A DNA stretch of 64,000 bases from Betaproteobacteria bacterium (lineage in GTDB: Bacteria; Pseudomonadota; Gammaproteobacteria; Burkholderiales; Casimicrobiaceae). The stretch lies in NCBI GenBank assembly GCA_016717855.1, contig JADKEV010000009.1:1-64000 (forward strand), read 5' to 3'. The notes beneath the pieces were generated by a model. That model was not told where the DNA came from. It searched no databases and saw only the letters and a list, made by a program, of their open reading frames with translations. A program made the translations under genes and the position numbers. Of the stretch, positions 52,868-62,182 are shown one piece after another (the first letter of the stretch is position 1; each line of letters starts with the position of its first letter).

Positions 52868-54264
52868 AACACAAGGTCAAGCGCATCCACTTCGTGGGCA
52901 TCGGCGGCTCGGGCATGAGCGGGATCGCCGAAGTCCTGGCCAATCTCGGCTATGAAATCAGCGGTTCCGACCTGGCCGCCAACGCCGTCACCGCACGCCT
53001 GGCGGCGCTCGGGATGCGCATCGCCCGCGGCCACTACGCCGATCACGTCGCGGGCGCCGACGTCGTCGTCGTCTCGACGGCGGTGCGGCCAGACAATCCG
53101 GAGGTGGCCGAGGCCCGCGCGCGCGGCATACCGGTGATTCCGCGCGCGCTGATGCTGGCCGAGCTGATGCGCTTCAAGCAAGGCATCGCGGTGGCCGGCA
53201 CCCACGGCAAGACCACGACCACCAGCCTGATCGCGAGCGTGCTGGCCGAGGGCGGGCTCGATCCCACGTTCGTGATCGGCGGCCGGCTGCTCTCCGCGGG
53301 CGCCAACGCGCGCCTGGGGCAGGGTGACTTCCTGGTGGCAGAGGCCGATGAATCCGACGCGTCGTTCCTGGTCCTGCAGCCCAGCCTGGCCGTGATCACC
53401 AACATCGACGCCGATCACATGGAAACCTACGGCCACGATTTCGAGCGGCTCAAGCAGGCGTTCGTCGATTTCGCGCAGCGCCTGCCGTTCTACGGCACCG
53501 CCGTGCTGTGCACCGACGATCCGCACGTGCGCAGCATCATGCCGCGCATCACCAAGTCCATCGTGACCTACGGCACCAGCGAGGACGCGCAGGTCCGCGC
53601 GGCCGGCATCACCCATGACGGCGGGCGCATGCGCTTCACCGCGGTGCAGCGCGGGTGCGCGGATGTGGCCGTGACGCTGAACCTGCCCGGCCTGCACAAC
53701 GTGCTCAACGCGTGCGCGACCATCGCCGTCGCGCGCGAGGTGGGCGTGAACAATGCGGCCATCGCCAAGGCGCTCGCCGAGTTCACCGGCGTGGGCAGGC
53801 GCTTCCAGCGCTTCGGCGAACTCGCCGCGGCGGACGGCGGGACGTTCACGCTGGTCGACGACTATGGCCACCATCCGGTGGAGATGGCCGCGACCATCGC
53901 TGCGGCCAGGGGCAGCTTCCCCGGGCGCCGCCTGGTGCTCGCCTTCCAGCCGCATCGCTACACGCGCACGCGGGACCTGTTCGAGGATTTCGTCCGCGTG
54001 CTCTCGACGGTCGATGCGCTGCTGCTCTCGGACGTCTATCCCGCGGGCGAGTCGCCGATCCTCGCCGCCGACGGCAGGGCGCTCGCGCGCGCGGTGCGCG
54101 TCGCGGGGCGGGTCGAGCCGATCTTCGTCGAGCAGATCGCCGACATGCCGCAAGCCATACTCGATGTCGCGCACGCGGGCGACGTGGTGCTCGCCATGGG
54201 CGCCGGATCCATCGGCCAGGTCGCGGCGCGCCTGGCTCGCGATGCGACGGGAGACCGCGGATGA
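52864..54264 (+). CDS. murC: UDP-MurNAc:L-alanine ligase
   Basis: A 466-residue Mur ligase: N-terminal HFVGIGGSGMSGIAEVL, ATP loop GTHGKTT at 112-118, EADESDASF, NIDADHMETYG and the late DDYGHHPVE. It starts the stem peptide by adding L-Ala to UDP-MurNAc. It overlaps murG by 4 bases and murB by 4 bases. Confidence 0.96.
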   Translation: MKHKVKRIHFVGIGGSGMSGIAEVLANLGYEISGSDLAANAVTARLAALGMRIARGHYADHVAGADVVVVSTAVRPDNPEVAEARARGIPVIPRALMLAELMRFKQGIAVAGTHGKTTTTSLIASVLAEGGLDPTFVIGGRLLSAGANARLGQGDFLVAEADESDASFLVLQPSLAVITNIDADHMETYGHDFERLKQAFVDFAQRLPFYGTAVLCTDDPHVRSIMPRITKSIVTYGTSEDAQVRAAGITHDGGRMRFTAVQRGCADVAVTLNLPGLHNVLNACATIAVAREVGVNNAAIAKALAEFTGVGRRFQRFGELAAADGGTFTLVDDYGHHPVEMAATIAAARGSFPGRRLVLAFQPHRYTRTRDLFEDFVRVLSTVDALLLSDVYPAGESPILAADGRALARAVRVAGRVEPIFVEQIADMPQAILDVAHAGDVVLAMGAGSIGQVAARLARDATGDRG

Positions 54265-55202
54265 TGCTGGCCGAACCTCTCCATCGTGCGGGCATCAGCG
54301 GTCTGCTCACCGAGTTCGAGCCGATGGCCCGGCACGTGACCTGGCGCGCGGGCGGCGCCGCCCGCTATGCGTTCCGGCCCGCCGACCGCGCCGACCTGAT
54401 CGCGTTCTTCCAGATCCACCGCGCGCTGCTCGAGCGCTTTCCGCCGCTGTTCGTGGGGCTGGGCAGCAACCTGCTGGTGCGCGACCGCGGCATCGCCGCG
54501 ACGGCGATATTCACGCACCCCGGATTGCAGGCGCTGCGCGTCGCCGGGGAGTCGGCCGCGGCCGTCACGCTCTGCGCCGACGCCGGAGTCGCGGCGCCCA
54601 AGCTCGCGCGCCACGCGGCCCGGCTGGACCTCGAGGGCGCCGAATTCCTGGCCGGCATTCCGGGCACCGTCGGCGGCGCGCTGGCGATGAACGCGGGTTG
54701 CTATGGCAGCGAGACGTGGGAGTTCGTCACGGGCGCCGAGGTGATCGGACGCGACGCCCTGGTCGCGCCGTGCGTGCCGGGAGGGTTCGAGGTCGGCTAC
54801 CGCCACGTCGCCGCGCGCTTCGCCGCGCTGGGCCGGGACGCCTGGTTCGTTTCCGCGCAGTTCCAATTTCCGCGCGGCGACGGCCAGCGCGCCCGCGAGC
54901 GCATCAAGGACTTGCTGTCCCGGCGTGTCGCGACGCAACCGCTGCAGCTGCCGAACGCCGGCAGCGTGTTCCGCAACCCGCCCGGCGATCACGCCGCGCG
55001 GCTGATCGAGTCGTGCGGCCTGAAGGGACTGGCGATCGGCGGGGCGAGCGTGTCGGAAAAGCACTCCAATTTCATCGTGAATCCGGGCGGGCGCGGCACC
55101 GCCCTTGACATCGAACAACTGATCGCGCGCGTGCGCGCCGAGGTCGCGGAGCGCACCGGCGTGCTGCTGGAACCCGAAGTCCGGGTCGTGGGAGAACAAT
55201 GA
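54261..55202 (+). CDS. murB: UDP-N-acetylenolpyruvoylglucosamine reductase
   Basis: A 313-residue FAD enzyme of the type I/II MurB kind: HVTWRAGGAARYAF, GLGSNLLVRDRGI, AGIPGTVGGALAMNAGCYGSE (FAD-binding), and the catalytic-serine loop QLPNAGSVFRNP followed by SCGLKGLAIGGASVSEKHSNFIVN. It reduces enolpyruvyl-UDP-GlcNAc to UDP-MurNAc with NADPH. The overlaps with murC and ddl are each 4 bases. Confidence 0.95.
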   Translation: MMLAEPLHRAGISGLLTEFEPMARHVTWRAGGAARYAFRPADRADLIAFFQIHRALLERFPPLFVGLGSNLLVRDRGIAATAIFTHPGLQALRVAGESAAAVTLCADAGVAAPKLARHAARLDLEGAEFLAGIPGTVGGALAMNAGCYGSETWEFVTGAEVIGRDALVAPCVPGGFEVGYRHVAARFAALGRDAWFVSAQFQFPRGDGQRARERIKDLLSRRVATQPLQLPNAGSVFRNPPGDHAARLIESCGLKGLAIGGASVSEKHSNFIVNPGGRGTALDIEQLIARVRAEVAERTGVLLEPEVRVVGEQ

Positions 55203-56143
55203 GCGAATTCGGAAAAGTAGCCGTATTGCTGGGCGGCCCGTCGGCCGAACGGGAGATTTCCCTGCTCTCGGGCAACGCCGTCGTCGGCGCCCTGCGCAGC
55301 AAGGGCGTCGACGCGCATCCGTTCGATCCGGCCGAGCGCGAGTTGTTCGACCTCAAGCGCGACGGCTACGGGCGCGCGTTCATCGCGCTGCATGGCCGCT
55401 TCGGCGAGGACGGGACCGTGCAGGGCGCGCTCGAGACCATGGGCGTTCCCTACACGGGCAGCGGCGTGATGGCCTCCGCGCTGGCGATGGACAAGTGGCG
55501 GACCAAGCTGATCTGGCTGGCGACCGGCATTCCGACGCCCGGATACCGGATGGTCGATGCGCACACCGACTGGATGGGCGTGGTGGCGGAACTGGGCGAT
55601 CGCCTGATCGTCAAGCCCTCGCGCGAGGGTTCGACCATCGGCATCACCAAGGTGACGGCCTTCGATCATGGCGAGCTGGCGCAGGCCTGGCAGGAGGCCG
55701 CCCGGCACGACCCGCTGGTGCTGGTCGAAGAACTGGTCGAAGGGATCGAGCTGACCGCCGCGGTGCTGGGCGATCGCGCGTTGCCGCTGGTGCGCATCGA
55801 TGCCCCGCAAGGAAACTACGACTACGAGAACAAGTACTTCACCGACGACACCAAGTACTACTGTCCGTCTGGCGTCGAGGCCGGGCTGGAGGCGAGGATG
55901 CAGGCGGAGACGTTGCGCGCGTTCCGCGTGCTCGGCTGCCGCGGCTGGGGGCGCGCCGACCTGATCCTGCGCCCTGACGGGAACTTCACGTTCCTGGAGC
56001 TGAACACCTCGCCGGGGATGACCGGCCATAGCCTGGTCCCGATGGCGGCGAAGGAGGCGGGCCTGCCTTTCGCGGACCTGTGCGTGGCGATCCTGCGCCT
56101 GTCCGCACTCGAAAACACGATCAGGGCACGCCATGTGGCATAG
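55199..56143 (+). CDS. ddl: D-alanine--D-alanine ligase
   Basis: A 314-residue ATP-grasp ligase: VAVLLGGPSAEREISLLSGNAV, ALHGRFGEDGTVQG, IVKPSREGSTIGITKV, DDTKYYCPSG and the metal-binding FLELNTSPGMTGHSLVPMAA. It supplies the D-Ala-D-Ala dipeptide to MurF. The Tyr in the omega loop (KYYCPSG) is the form expected for a dipeptide rather than depsipeptide ligase. It overlaps ftsQ by 11 bases. Confidence 0.95.
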   Translation: MSEFGKVAVLLGGPSAEREISLLSGNAVVGALRSKGVDAHPFDPAERELFDLKRDGYGRAFIALHGRFGEDGTVQGALETMGVPYTGSGVMASALAMDKWRTKLIWLATGIPTPGYRMVDAHTDWMGVVAELGDRLIVKPSREGSTIGITKVTAFDHGELAQAWQEAARHDPLVLVEELVEGIELTAAVLGDRALPLVRIDAPQGNYDYENKYFTDDTKYYCPSGVEAGLEARMQAETLRAFRVLGCRGWGRADLILRPDGNFTFLELNTSPGMTGHSLVPMAAKEAGLPFADLCVAILRLSALENTIRARHVA

Positions 56144-56891
56144 CGTCTGGAACGACGCCCCGACGCTCAACCGCGTCTCCACGCTGCTGGCGGCGCTTGC
56201 GTGCATCGCTTGCATCGCGGTCGCGCTGCAGTGGGCGGCGGCCCGGCCGCTGTTCGACATCCGGCGCGTGGTGATCGTGGGCACGCTGGACAACGCGGAT
56301 CCGGCGCATCTGGCCGCCGTGGTCCAGCAGGGCCTGCGCGGCACTTTCTTCACCATGGACCTTGCCGCCGCCCGCGATGCGCTGCAAAAGGTGACGTGGG
56401 TGCGGCACGTGGCAGTGCGGCGGCAGTGGCCCGGCCGCCTCGAGATCGCGGTCGAGGAGCACCGGCCGCTGGCGCGGTGGAACGACGCGGCGCTGGTCAA
56501 CGCGCAGGGCGAGCTTTTCGATGCCGGGTATGGCGAAGAACTGCCCGACTTCTACGGGCCCGACGGCACCGCGGCGGAGGTCACCGCGCGGTATCGCGAG
56601 TTCACGGCGGCGCTGAGCGCGCGGCAGCCGGCGATCGAAGCGCTGGCGCGTTCGGCGCGTGGCGCGTGGGACGTGAAGCTGGACGACGGTATGACCGTTG
56701 CGCTGGGGCGCGAGCAGGTCGGGGAGCGCTGGAACCGGTGGATACAGGTCAGCGAACGGTACCAGGACCGGATCGCGCAGGGCGGCCAACTCGCCGCGGT
56801 CGACATGCGGTACGCCAATGGCTTTGCCGCACGGATCATCGGTGGCCGCAAGGAAGCGGCGGCCGGCGCCAAAGCCGCGCCGGCAAGATGA
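56133..56891 (+). CDS. ftsQ: cell division protein FtsQ
   Basis: A 252-residue bitopic protein. One span (about 17-35) is followed by a POTRA domain (FDIRRVVIVGTLDNADPAHLAAVVQQGLRGTFFTMDL) and the FtsQ beta domain (WVRHVAVRRQWPGRLEIAVEEHRPLARWNDAALVNAQGELF, then VDMRYANGFAARI). It bridges FtsBL and early divisome proteins. Start and end fit tightly between ddl and ftsA. Confidence 0.94.
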   Translation: MWHSVWNDAPTLNRVSTLLAALACIACIAVALQWAAARPLFDIRRVVIVGTLDNADPAHLAAVVQQGLRGTFFTMDLAAARDALQKVTWVRHVAVRRQWPGRLEIAVEEHRPLARWNDAALVNAQGELFDAGYGEELPDFYGPDGTAAEVTARYREFTAALSARQPAIEALARSARGAWDVKLDDGMTVALGREQVGERWNRWIQVSERYQDRIAQGGQLAAVDMRYANGFAARIIGGRKEAAAGAKAAPAR

Positions 56892-56898
56892 GGGTGAG

Positions 56899-58128
56899 AT
56901 GAAAGACAACAAGAATCTGATCGTGGGGCTCGACATCGGGACGTCGAAGATCGTGGCCATCGTCTCCGAAGTCACGCCCGAGGGCGCGCTGAACGTGATC
57001 GGGCTCGGCACGCAGCCCTCGCGCGGCCTCAAGAAAGGCGTGGTTGTCAACATCGAGGCGACGATGGCCTCGATCCAGCGCGTGCTGGAGGAGGCCGAAT
57101 TAATGGCCGACTGCAAGATCGGCGGGGTCTACACGGGCATCGCCGGAAGCCATATCCGCGGCTTCAATTCGCACGGAATGGTCGCCATCAAGGAGAAGGA
57201 GGTCACGCAGGCCGACATTGACCGCGTCATCGAGACGGCGAAGGCGATCGCGATCCCGAACGACCAGCAGGTGCTGCACGTGCTGCCCCAGGAATTCATC
57301 ATCGACGGCCAGGAGGACGTGAAGGAGCCGCTGGGCATGAGCGGCGTGCGGCTCGAAGTGAAGGTCCACATCGTCACCGGCGCGGTGTCGGCGGCGGAGA
57401 ACATCACCAAGTGCGTGCGCCGCTGCGGGCTGGAAGTGCGCGACCTGATCCTGCAGCCGCTGGCCTCGGCGCTCGCCGTGCTCTCGGACGACGAGAGGGA
57501 ACTCGGCGTGTGCCTGATCGACATCGGCGGGGGCACGACCGACATCGCGGTGTTCACCGGCGGCTCGATCCGGCACACGGCGGTGATCCCGATCGCCGGC
57601 GACCAGGTCACCAACGACATCGCGATGGCGCTGCGCACGCCGACCAAGGAAGCCGAGGATCTCAAGCGCACGCATGGCTGCGCGCTCAAGCAGCTCGCCA
57701 GCGCCAGCGACATCATCGAAGTGCCCGGCGTCGGCGAGCGCGGCCCGCGGCAGCTCTCGCGGCAGACGCTGGCCGAAGTGATCGAGCCGCGGATCGAGGA
57801 ATTGTTCGCGCTGGTGCAGGCAAACCTGCGCCAGAGCGGGTTCGAGGAGCTGATATCGAGCGGCATCGTGCTCACCGGCGGCTCCTCCGTCATGAAAGGC
57901 ATGGTCGAGCTCGGCGAGGAAATCTTTCACATGCCGGTGCGCGTGGGCGCGCCGTCGTACATGGGCGGGCTCGCCGACGTGGTGCGCAATCCGCGCTACT
58001 CGACCGCGGTCGGCCTGCTGCTGGAAGGGCGCGATCAGTTCCTGCGCCAGGAACTGATGCGCTCGCAGATTTCAGGGGTGCAAAGTGTCATCGAGCGCAT
58101 GAAGAGTTGGTGGAAATCGAATTTTTGA
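56899..58128 (+). CDS. ftsA: cell division protein FtsA
   Basis: A 409-residue actin-like protein: IVGLDIGTSKIVAIVSEV (phosphate 1), the 1C subdomain, CLIDIGGGTTDIAVF (phosphate 2), ILTGGSSVMKGMVEL (adenosine) and a C-terminal amphipathic helix, VIERMKSWWKSNF, that anchors it to the membrane. GAGGGTGAG precedes ATG 56899. It tethers FtsZ and recruits later divisome parts. Confidence 0.96.
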   Translation: MKDNKNLIVGLDIGTSKIVAIVSEVTPEGALNVIGLGTQPSRGLKKGVVVNIEATMASIQRVLEEAELMADCKIGGVYTGIAGSHIRGFNSHGMVAIKEKEVTQADIDRVIETAKAIAIPNDQQVLHVLPQEFIIDGQEDVKEPLGMSGVRLEVKVHIVTGAVSAAENITKCVRRCGLEVRDLILQPLASALAVLSDDERELGVCLIDIGGGTTDIAVFTGGSIRHTAVIPIAGDQVTNDIAMALRTPTKEAEDLKRTHGCALKQLASASDIIEVPGVGERGPRQLSRQTLAEVIEPRIEELFALVQANLRQSGFEELISSGIVLTGGSSVMKGMVELGEEIFHMPVRVGAPSYMGGLADVVRNPRYSTAVGLLLEGRDQFLRQELMRSQISGVQSVIERMKSWWKSNF

Positions 58129-58198
58129 GAGTGCAGTGAAATGATCGTCATGAACCGTCGTCGTGTTTTGGAAGTGTCATCACAAAAGGAGAACAGCC

Positions 58199-59368
58199 AT
58201 GTTTGAAATCATCGATTCGGCCCCGCAGGAGGCAGTCATCAAGGTCATCGGCGTTGGCGGCTGCGGCGGCAACGCGGTCGAGCACATGATCAAGAAGGGC
58301 GTGCAGGGCGTGGAGTTCGTCGTCGCCAACACCGATGCGCAGGCGTTGAAGCAGAGCGGGGCGCGCACGCAGTTGCAGCTGGGCGCGAACCTGACGCGTG
58401 GCCTGGGCGCCGGCGCCCGGCCCGAGATCGGGCGCGACGCGGCGATCGAGGACCAGGACCGGATCGCCGAGATCATCGAGGGCGCGGACATGCTGTTCAT
58501 CACCGCCGGGATGGGCGGAGGCACCGGCACCGGCGCGGCGCCCGTCGTCGCGGAAATCGCCAAGCGGCTGGGCATACTGACCGTCGCCGTGGTCACCCGC
58601 CCGTTCGCCTTCGAAGGCCGGCGGCAAAAGGTGGCGCAGGCGGGCATCGAGGAACTGCAGAAGCAGGTCGACTCGCTGATCATCATCCCCAACGACAAGC
58701 TGATCGAAGTGCTGGGCGGCAAGATCTCGCGGCTCGATGCCTACGCCGCCGCCAACGACGTGCTCCACAACGCGGTGTCGGGCATCGCCGAGATCATCAC
58801 CAACACCGGCGACGTCAACGTCGATTTCGCCGACGTGCGCACCGTGATGAGCGAGGTCGGCATGGCGATGATGGGGTCGGCCAGCGCCTCGGGCGAGAAC
58901 CGCGCCCAGGTCGCCGCGGAGCAGGCGGTGCGCAGCCCGCTGCTCGAAGACGTCAATCTCGCCGGCGCGCGCGGCATCCTGGTCAACATCACCTCGACGT
59001 CCAGCTTCACGATGGACGAGTACTACGGGGTGATGAACACGATCAAGGGCTTCACCGCGGAAGACGCGACGGTGATCATCGGCAACGTCGTCGACGAGGC
59101 AATGGGGGATTCGCTGCGCGTGACCATGGTTGCGACCGGACTGGGCGCGGCGCGACTGAAGAGGGACGCGAAGCCCGAGATGCGCGTGGTCGAGCAGTTC
59201 GTCGCACGCACGGGAACCGACGGCGGCGGCATCGAGCATATCAACTACGAGGACCTGGACGCGCCCGCGGTCATGCGCCGCGGCCGGCGCGAGAGCGGCG
59301 CGACCGTTTCCGCGGCCAGCATGGATGCGCTGGACATCCCGGCGTTCCTGCGCAAGCAGGCCGATTGA
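58199..59368 (+). CDS. ftsZ: cell division GTPase FtsZ
   Basis: A 389-residue tubulin homologue: IKVIGVGGCGGNAV, VVANTDAQAL, the GTP signature GGGTGTGAAPV near 105-115 and the T7 loop NVDFADVRTVM. The C-terminal peptide DIPAFLRKQAD, which binds FtsA and ZipA, is intact. AAAAGGAG about 8 bases before ATG 58199 fixes the start, although the frame opens 12 codons earlier. The 70-base gap after ftsA allows separate translational control. Confidence 0.97.
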   Translation: MFEIIDSAPQEAVIKVIGVGGCGGNAVEHMIKKGVQGVEFVVANTDAQALKQSGARTQLQLGANLTRGLGAGARPEIGRDAAIEDQDRIAEIIEGADMLFITAGMGGGTGTGAAPVVAEIAKRLGILTVAVVTRPFAFEGRRQKVAQAGIEELQKQVDSLIIIPNDKLIEVLGGKISRLDAYAAANDVLHNAVSGIAEIITNTGDVNVDFADVRTVMSEVGMAMMGSASASGENRAQVAAEQAVRSPLLEDVNLAGARGILVNITSTSSFTMDEYYGVMNTIKGFTAEDATVIIGNVVDEAMGDSLRVTMVATGLGAARLKRDAKPEMRVVEQFVARTGTDGGGIEHINYEDLDAPAVMRRGRRESGATVSAASMDALDIPAFLRKQAD

Positions 59369-59572
59369 TGCGGGCCGGCCGGACGTGAACGCCGCCGCCG
59401 CGGGGGCGGTCGCCCGCCCACGTTGCCGGCGGCCGCACCGGCAGCGTGGCAGCGGGCCGGCGCCCGGCGCGCGCATTGGCAACCCGAATCTGTGGTATCG
59501 TCCTTTCAAACCAAGGCGTTAGCGAACGCGCCATCCGGCGATCCCGCATCGCCGCGGCGCCAGTCCCTCACC

Positions 59573-60487
59573 ATGCTCAGACAACGAACTCTCAAGAAGA
59601 AGATCAGCACGACCGGCGTCGGCCTGCATACGGGCACCAAGGTGACGCTGACCTTGCGGCCGGCGGCGGCGGATACAGGAATCGTGTTCCGGCGCGTCGA
59701 CCTGGCCGTGCCCGTCGACATTCCCGCGCGTGCGGCCAACGTGACCGACACCCGCCTGTCGACGCTCATCGAGCACGACGGGGCCAGGGTCTCCACTGTC
59801 GAGCACCTCATGTCGGCACTTGCCGGCCTGGGCGTCGATAATGCGTACGTCGACATCAACGGACCGGAAGTGCCAATCATGGACGGCAGCGCCGCCCCGT
59901 TCGTCTTCCTGCTGCAGCAGGCCGGGATCGAGGAACAGAAGGCGCCGAAGCGGTTCATCCGCATCAAGTCGCCGGTCGAAGCGCGCGCCGGCGACAAGTG
60001 GGCGCGCTTCGAGCCGCACAACGGCTTCCTGATCGATTTCTCCATCGAGTTTCCGCACCCGGTGTTCGGCGCGGAGAACAAGCGGGTCGTCGTCGACTTT
60101 GCCGAGCATTCGTACCTGAAGGAAATCAGCCGCGCGCGGACGTTCGGGTTCATGCGGGAAGTCGAGACCATGCGCGAACTGGGACTCGCCCTCGGCGGCA
60201 GCCTGGACAATGCCATCGTCCTCGACGAATTCCGGGTCCTGAACAGCGACGGGCTGCGCTACGACAACGAATTGGTCAAGCACAAGGTGCTCGACGCGGT
60301 CGGCGACCTGTACCTGCTGGGCCATCCGCTGATCGGCGCCTACACAGCGTACAAGTCCGGCCACGCGCTGAACAACCAGCTGCTGCGCGAGACGCTGGCC
60401 CGCCCCGAGGCATGGGAGTTCGTGACGTTCGAGCGCGAGGCGCAGGTGCCGCAGGCGTTCGTGCACTGGCGCACCCACCCTGTTTGA
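59573..60487 (+). CDS. lpxC: UDP-3-O-acyl-N-acetylglucosamine deacetylase
   Basis: A 304-residue zinc deacetylase, the committed step of lipid A synthesis. Visible are TTGVGLHTG, His78 in VEHLMSALAGLGVDNAYVD, the HKVLDAVGDLYLLG segment with the second zinc His and Asp, and SGHALNNQLL with the catalytic His. It lies 204 bases after ftsZ, the usual end of the dcw block; this gap may hold its own promoter, but I could not point to a convincing one. Confidence 0.96.
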   Translation: MLRQRTLKKKISTTGVGLHTGTKVTLTLRPAAADTGIVFRRVDLAVPVDIPARAANVTDTRLSTLIEHDGARVSTVEHLMSALAGLGVDNAYVDINGPEVPIMDGSAAPFVFLLQQAGIEEQKAPKRFIRIKSPVEARAGDKWARFEPHNGFLIDFSIEFPHPVFGAENKRVVVDFAEHSYLKEISRARTFGFMREVETMRELGLALGGSLDNAIVLDEFRVLNSDGLRYDNELVKHKVLDAVGDLYLLGHPLIGAYTAYKSGHALNNQLLRETLARPEAWEFVTFEREAQVPQAFVHWRTHPV

Positions 60488-60499
60488 TCGCGCGCGCGC

Positions 60500-60685
60500 A
60501 TGCTCCTGCTGCGCATAATCCTCGTCCTGTCGCTGATATCGCTGGCGGTTTCCGGCGCGATGTATCTCTATACGCGTGACCGGCGCTACCTGCGCTTCAT
60601 CGGCCAGACCGTGAAGTACGTCGTGTTCATCATGATCGGCGTGCTGGCATTTCTCGCCTTGGAGCGGGTCCTGGTGATGCTGTAG
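60500..60685 (+). CDS. 61-aa two-span membrane protein downstream of lpxC
   Basis: A short protein with two hydrophobic segments (LLLRIILVLSLISLAVSGAMYLY and VKYVVFIMIGVLAFLALERVLVML) joined by a basic loop (TRDRRYLRFIGQT). It starts 12 bases after lpxC. Small proteins of this pattern are common directly after lpxC in betaproteobacteria. Function is unknown. Confidence 0.65.
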   Translation: MLLLRIILVLSLISLAVSGAMYLYTRDRRYLRFIGQTVKYVVFIMIGVLAFLALERVLVML

Positions 60686-60711
60686 GCTGCGGCAGCCGGC
60701 ACGCCCGTCGC

Positions 60712-61137
60712 CTACTTGAGCTTCGCCAGCCGGCTGATCGCTGCTTGGAGCGGCGACTCCGGCAATTCCTCGGCCAGACGCTGCAGCGACCGCCGGGCGC
60801 CCTGGTCCAGGGCTTTGCGCGGCGTCAAGCGCGCCGCCGCCGGCAGCGTGCGAACTTGCACCGAGACCCGAATTGCGCTAAATTCCCACCCCTTGCCGCG
60901 GAATTCCGCGAGCAATCCAGGCGCAAGCAACCGGAGCCTGGTCGCTGCCGCGCCGCTGTCGGCGAACAGCTTCAGTTCGTCCCCGGCAACGGCGCCAACG
61001 CGCGAAACCGTGCGCAAGTACGGCGGCACGCAAAGTGCATACAGTTTTTGCAGTTCTCGCAATGCCCTGGTCCGCTCCCATAGCGCGGCGAGCGCGGGGT
61101 CGTCGGTGACGATGCGCTGCATCCTGCGCGGGATCAT
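60712..61137 (-). CDS. DciA-like/DUF721 protein
   Basis: A 141-residue basic protein (MIPRRMQRIVTDDPALAALWERTRALRELQKLYALCVPPYL...) with the DUF721 pattern, a KH-like domain (RVGAVAGDELKLFADSGAAATRLRLLAPGLLAEFRGKGW) and a variable helical tail. DUF721 includes DciA, the loader or partner of the replicative helicase in bacteria lacking DnaC. It lies, as in other betaproteobacteria, opposite an M23 peptidase gene near secA. Assignment to DciA is by family and context. Confidence 0.72.
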   Translation of the reverse strand: MIPRRMQRIVTDDPALAALWERTRALRELQKLYALCVPPYLRTVSRVGAVAGDELKLFADSGAAATRLRLLAPGLLAEFRGKGWEFSAIRVSVQVRTLPAAARLTPRKALDQGARRSLQRLAEELPESPLQAAISRLAKLK

Positions 61138-61185
61138 GGGCCGTTCAACATGCTGTGACGTGAAGTCATGGCGGGGGAGTACCCG

Positions 61186-62100
61186 GTGAACATTATTCTG
61201 GTTTCGAGCAATCTTGCCAGGACGAGGTCGATCACCCTGTCCTGGCGGCATTATGCGCTCGGCGTGCTGGTCGGGTTCGTGCTGCTGGTCGGTTTGGCCA
61301 CGGTACTGAACTACAGCCTGCTGCGCTACGCCACCGCGATCAACCATCCATGGCTGCAGGCGATGGTGCTCTCCGACCAGCGCAAGGAAGCGCAGCGGGC
61401 GCAGCTGTACACGGAAGAGCATCTCAATGCGATGGCGCTCAAGGTCGGCGAACTGCAGGGCCAACTTTTGCGGCTCGACGGCCTCGGCGAGAAGCTGGCC
61501 AAGATCGCCGGTCTCAAGCCCCAGGAGTTGCCGGCCAAAAATCCCGGCCGCGGCGGCGCCGAGTCGTCGATGCCGGTCCGGGCCTGGACGATCGAGGAAT
61601 TCGCGCGTGAGATCCAGGCGCTGACCCGGACCATCGAGGAGCGCACCGATCAGTTGAGCGTGCTCGAAGCACTGCTGGTGCAGGACAGCGTGAACAAGAA
61701 ATTCCTGCCTTCATACGCGCCGGTCGACAGCGTCCAGTACACGTCCAATTTCGGCTACCGGATCGACCCTTTCACCGGAAGCCAGTCTTTTCACGAAGGT
61801 ATCGACTTTCACGGTGACAAGGGCACCGCGGTGCTGGCCGCCGCGAGCGGCAAGGTCGTGGCGTCCGAATGGCATGCCCAGTATGGTAAAATCGTCGACA
61901 TCGACCATGGCAACGGACTCGTGAGCCGCTATGCGCACGCGTCGCAGCTTCTGGTGAAGGAAGGCGATCTGGTCGTGCGCGGCCAGAAGATCGCGGAAAT
62001 CGGATCCACTGGCCGGTCGACAGGTCCGCATCTCCATTTCGAGGTGCGTTTGAACGGAGTGCCGCAGAATCCCGCCCGCTTCCTGCGGGCCAATGGCTGA
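61186..62100 (+). CDS. M23-family (LytM) peptidase with membrane anchor
   Basis: A 304-residue bitopic protein: short cytoplasmic N-terminus (NIILVSSNLARTRSITLSWRHY), one span (ALGVLVGFVLLVGLATVL), a coiled-coil (EEHLNAMALKVGELQGQLLRLDGLGEKL; IQALTRTIEERTDQLSVLE) and a C-terminal LytM domain. The zinc ligands HEGIDF and GPHLHFEV, plus the middle SRYAHASQL, are all present, so it should be an active endopeptidase. GTG 61186 is chosen because GGGGGAG lies 6 bases before it; ATG 61168 would add six residues. It probably cuts peptidoglycan cross-links near the dcw genes. Confidence 0.88.
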   Translation: MNIILVSSNLARTRSITLSWRHYALGVLVGFVLLVGLATVLNYSLLRYATAINHPWLQAMVLSDQRKEAQRAQLYTEEHLNAMALKVGELQGQLLRLDGLGEKLAKIAGLKPQELPAKNPGRGGAESSMPVRAWTIEEFAREIQALTRTIEERTDQLSVLEALLVQDSVNKKFLPSYAPVDSVQYTSNFGYRIDPFTGSQSFHEGIDFHGDKGTAVLAAASGKVVASEWHAQYGKIVDIDHGNGLVSRYAHASQLLVKEGDLVVRGQKIAEIGSTGRSTGPHLHFEVRLNGVPQNPARFLRANG

Positions 62101-62123
62101 AACGATTTCAGGCATTCGTCGGT

Positions 62124-62155
62124 AGGGGTGAGCACGTGCTCACCCCTTGCTTTTT
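62124..62155 (+). terminator. Rho-independent terminator of the M23 peptidase gene
   Basis: AGGGGTGAGCAC is followed directly by its perfect complement (62124-62147, a 24-base palindrome forming a stem of up to ten pairs with a 4-base loop), then TGC and five T (62151-62155). It sits 24 bases after the peptidase stop and 27 before secA. It is the clearest terminator in the window. Confidence 0.85.
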
Positions 62156-62182
62156 GTGGAAAGACCGCCAACTGGTCACGTT

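Noticed and set aside
59369..59572. Promoter for lpxC (TTGGCA at 59476 with TATCGT at 59496)
   Set aside because: The spacer is only 14 bases, too short for a sigma70 promoter; not supported.
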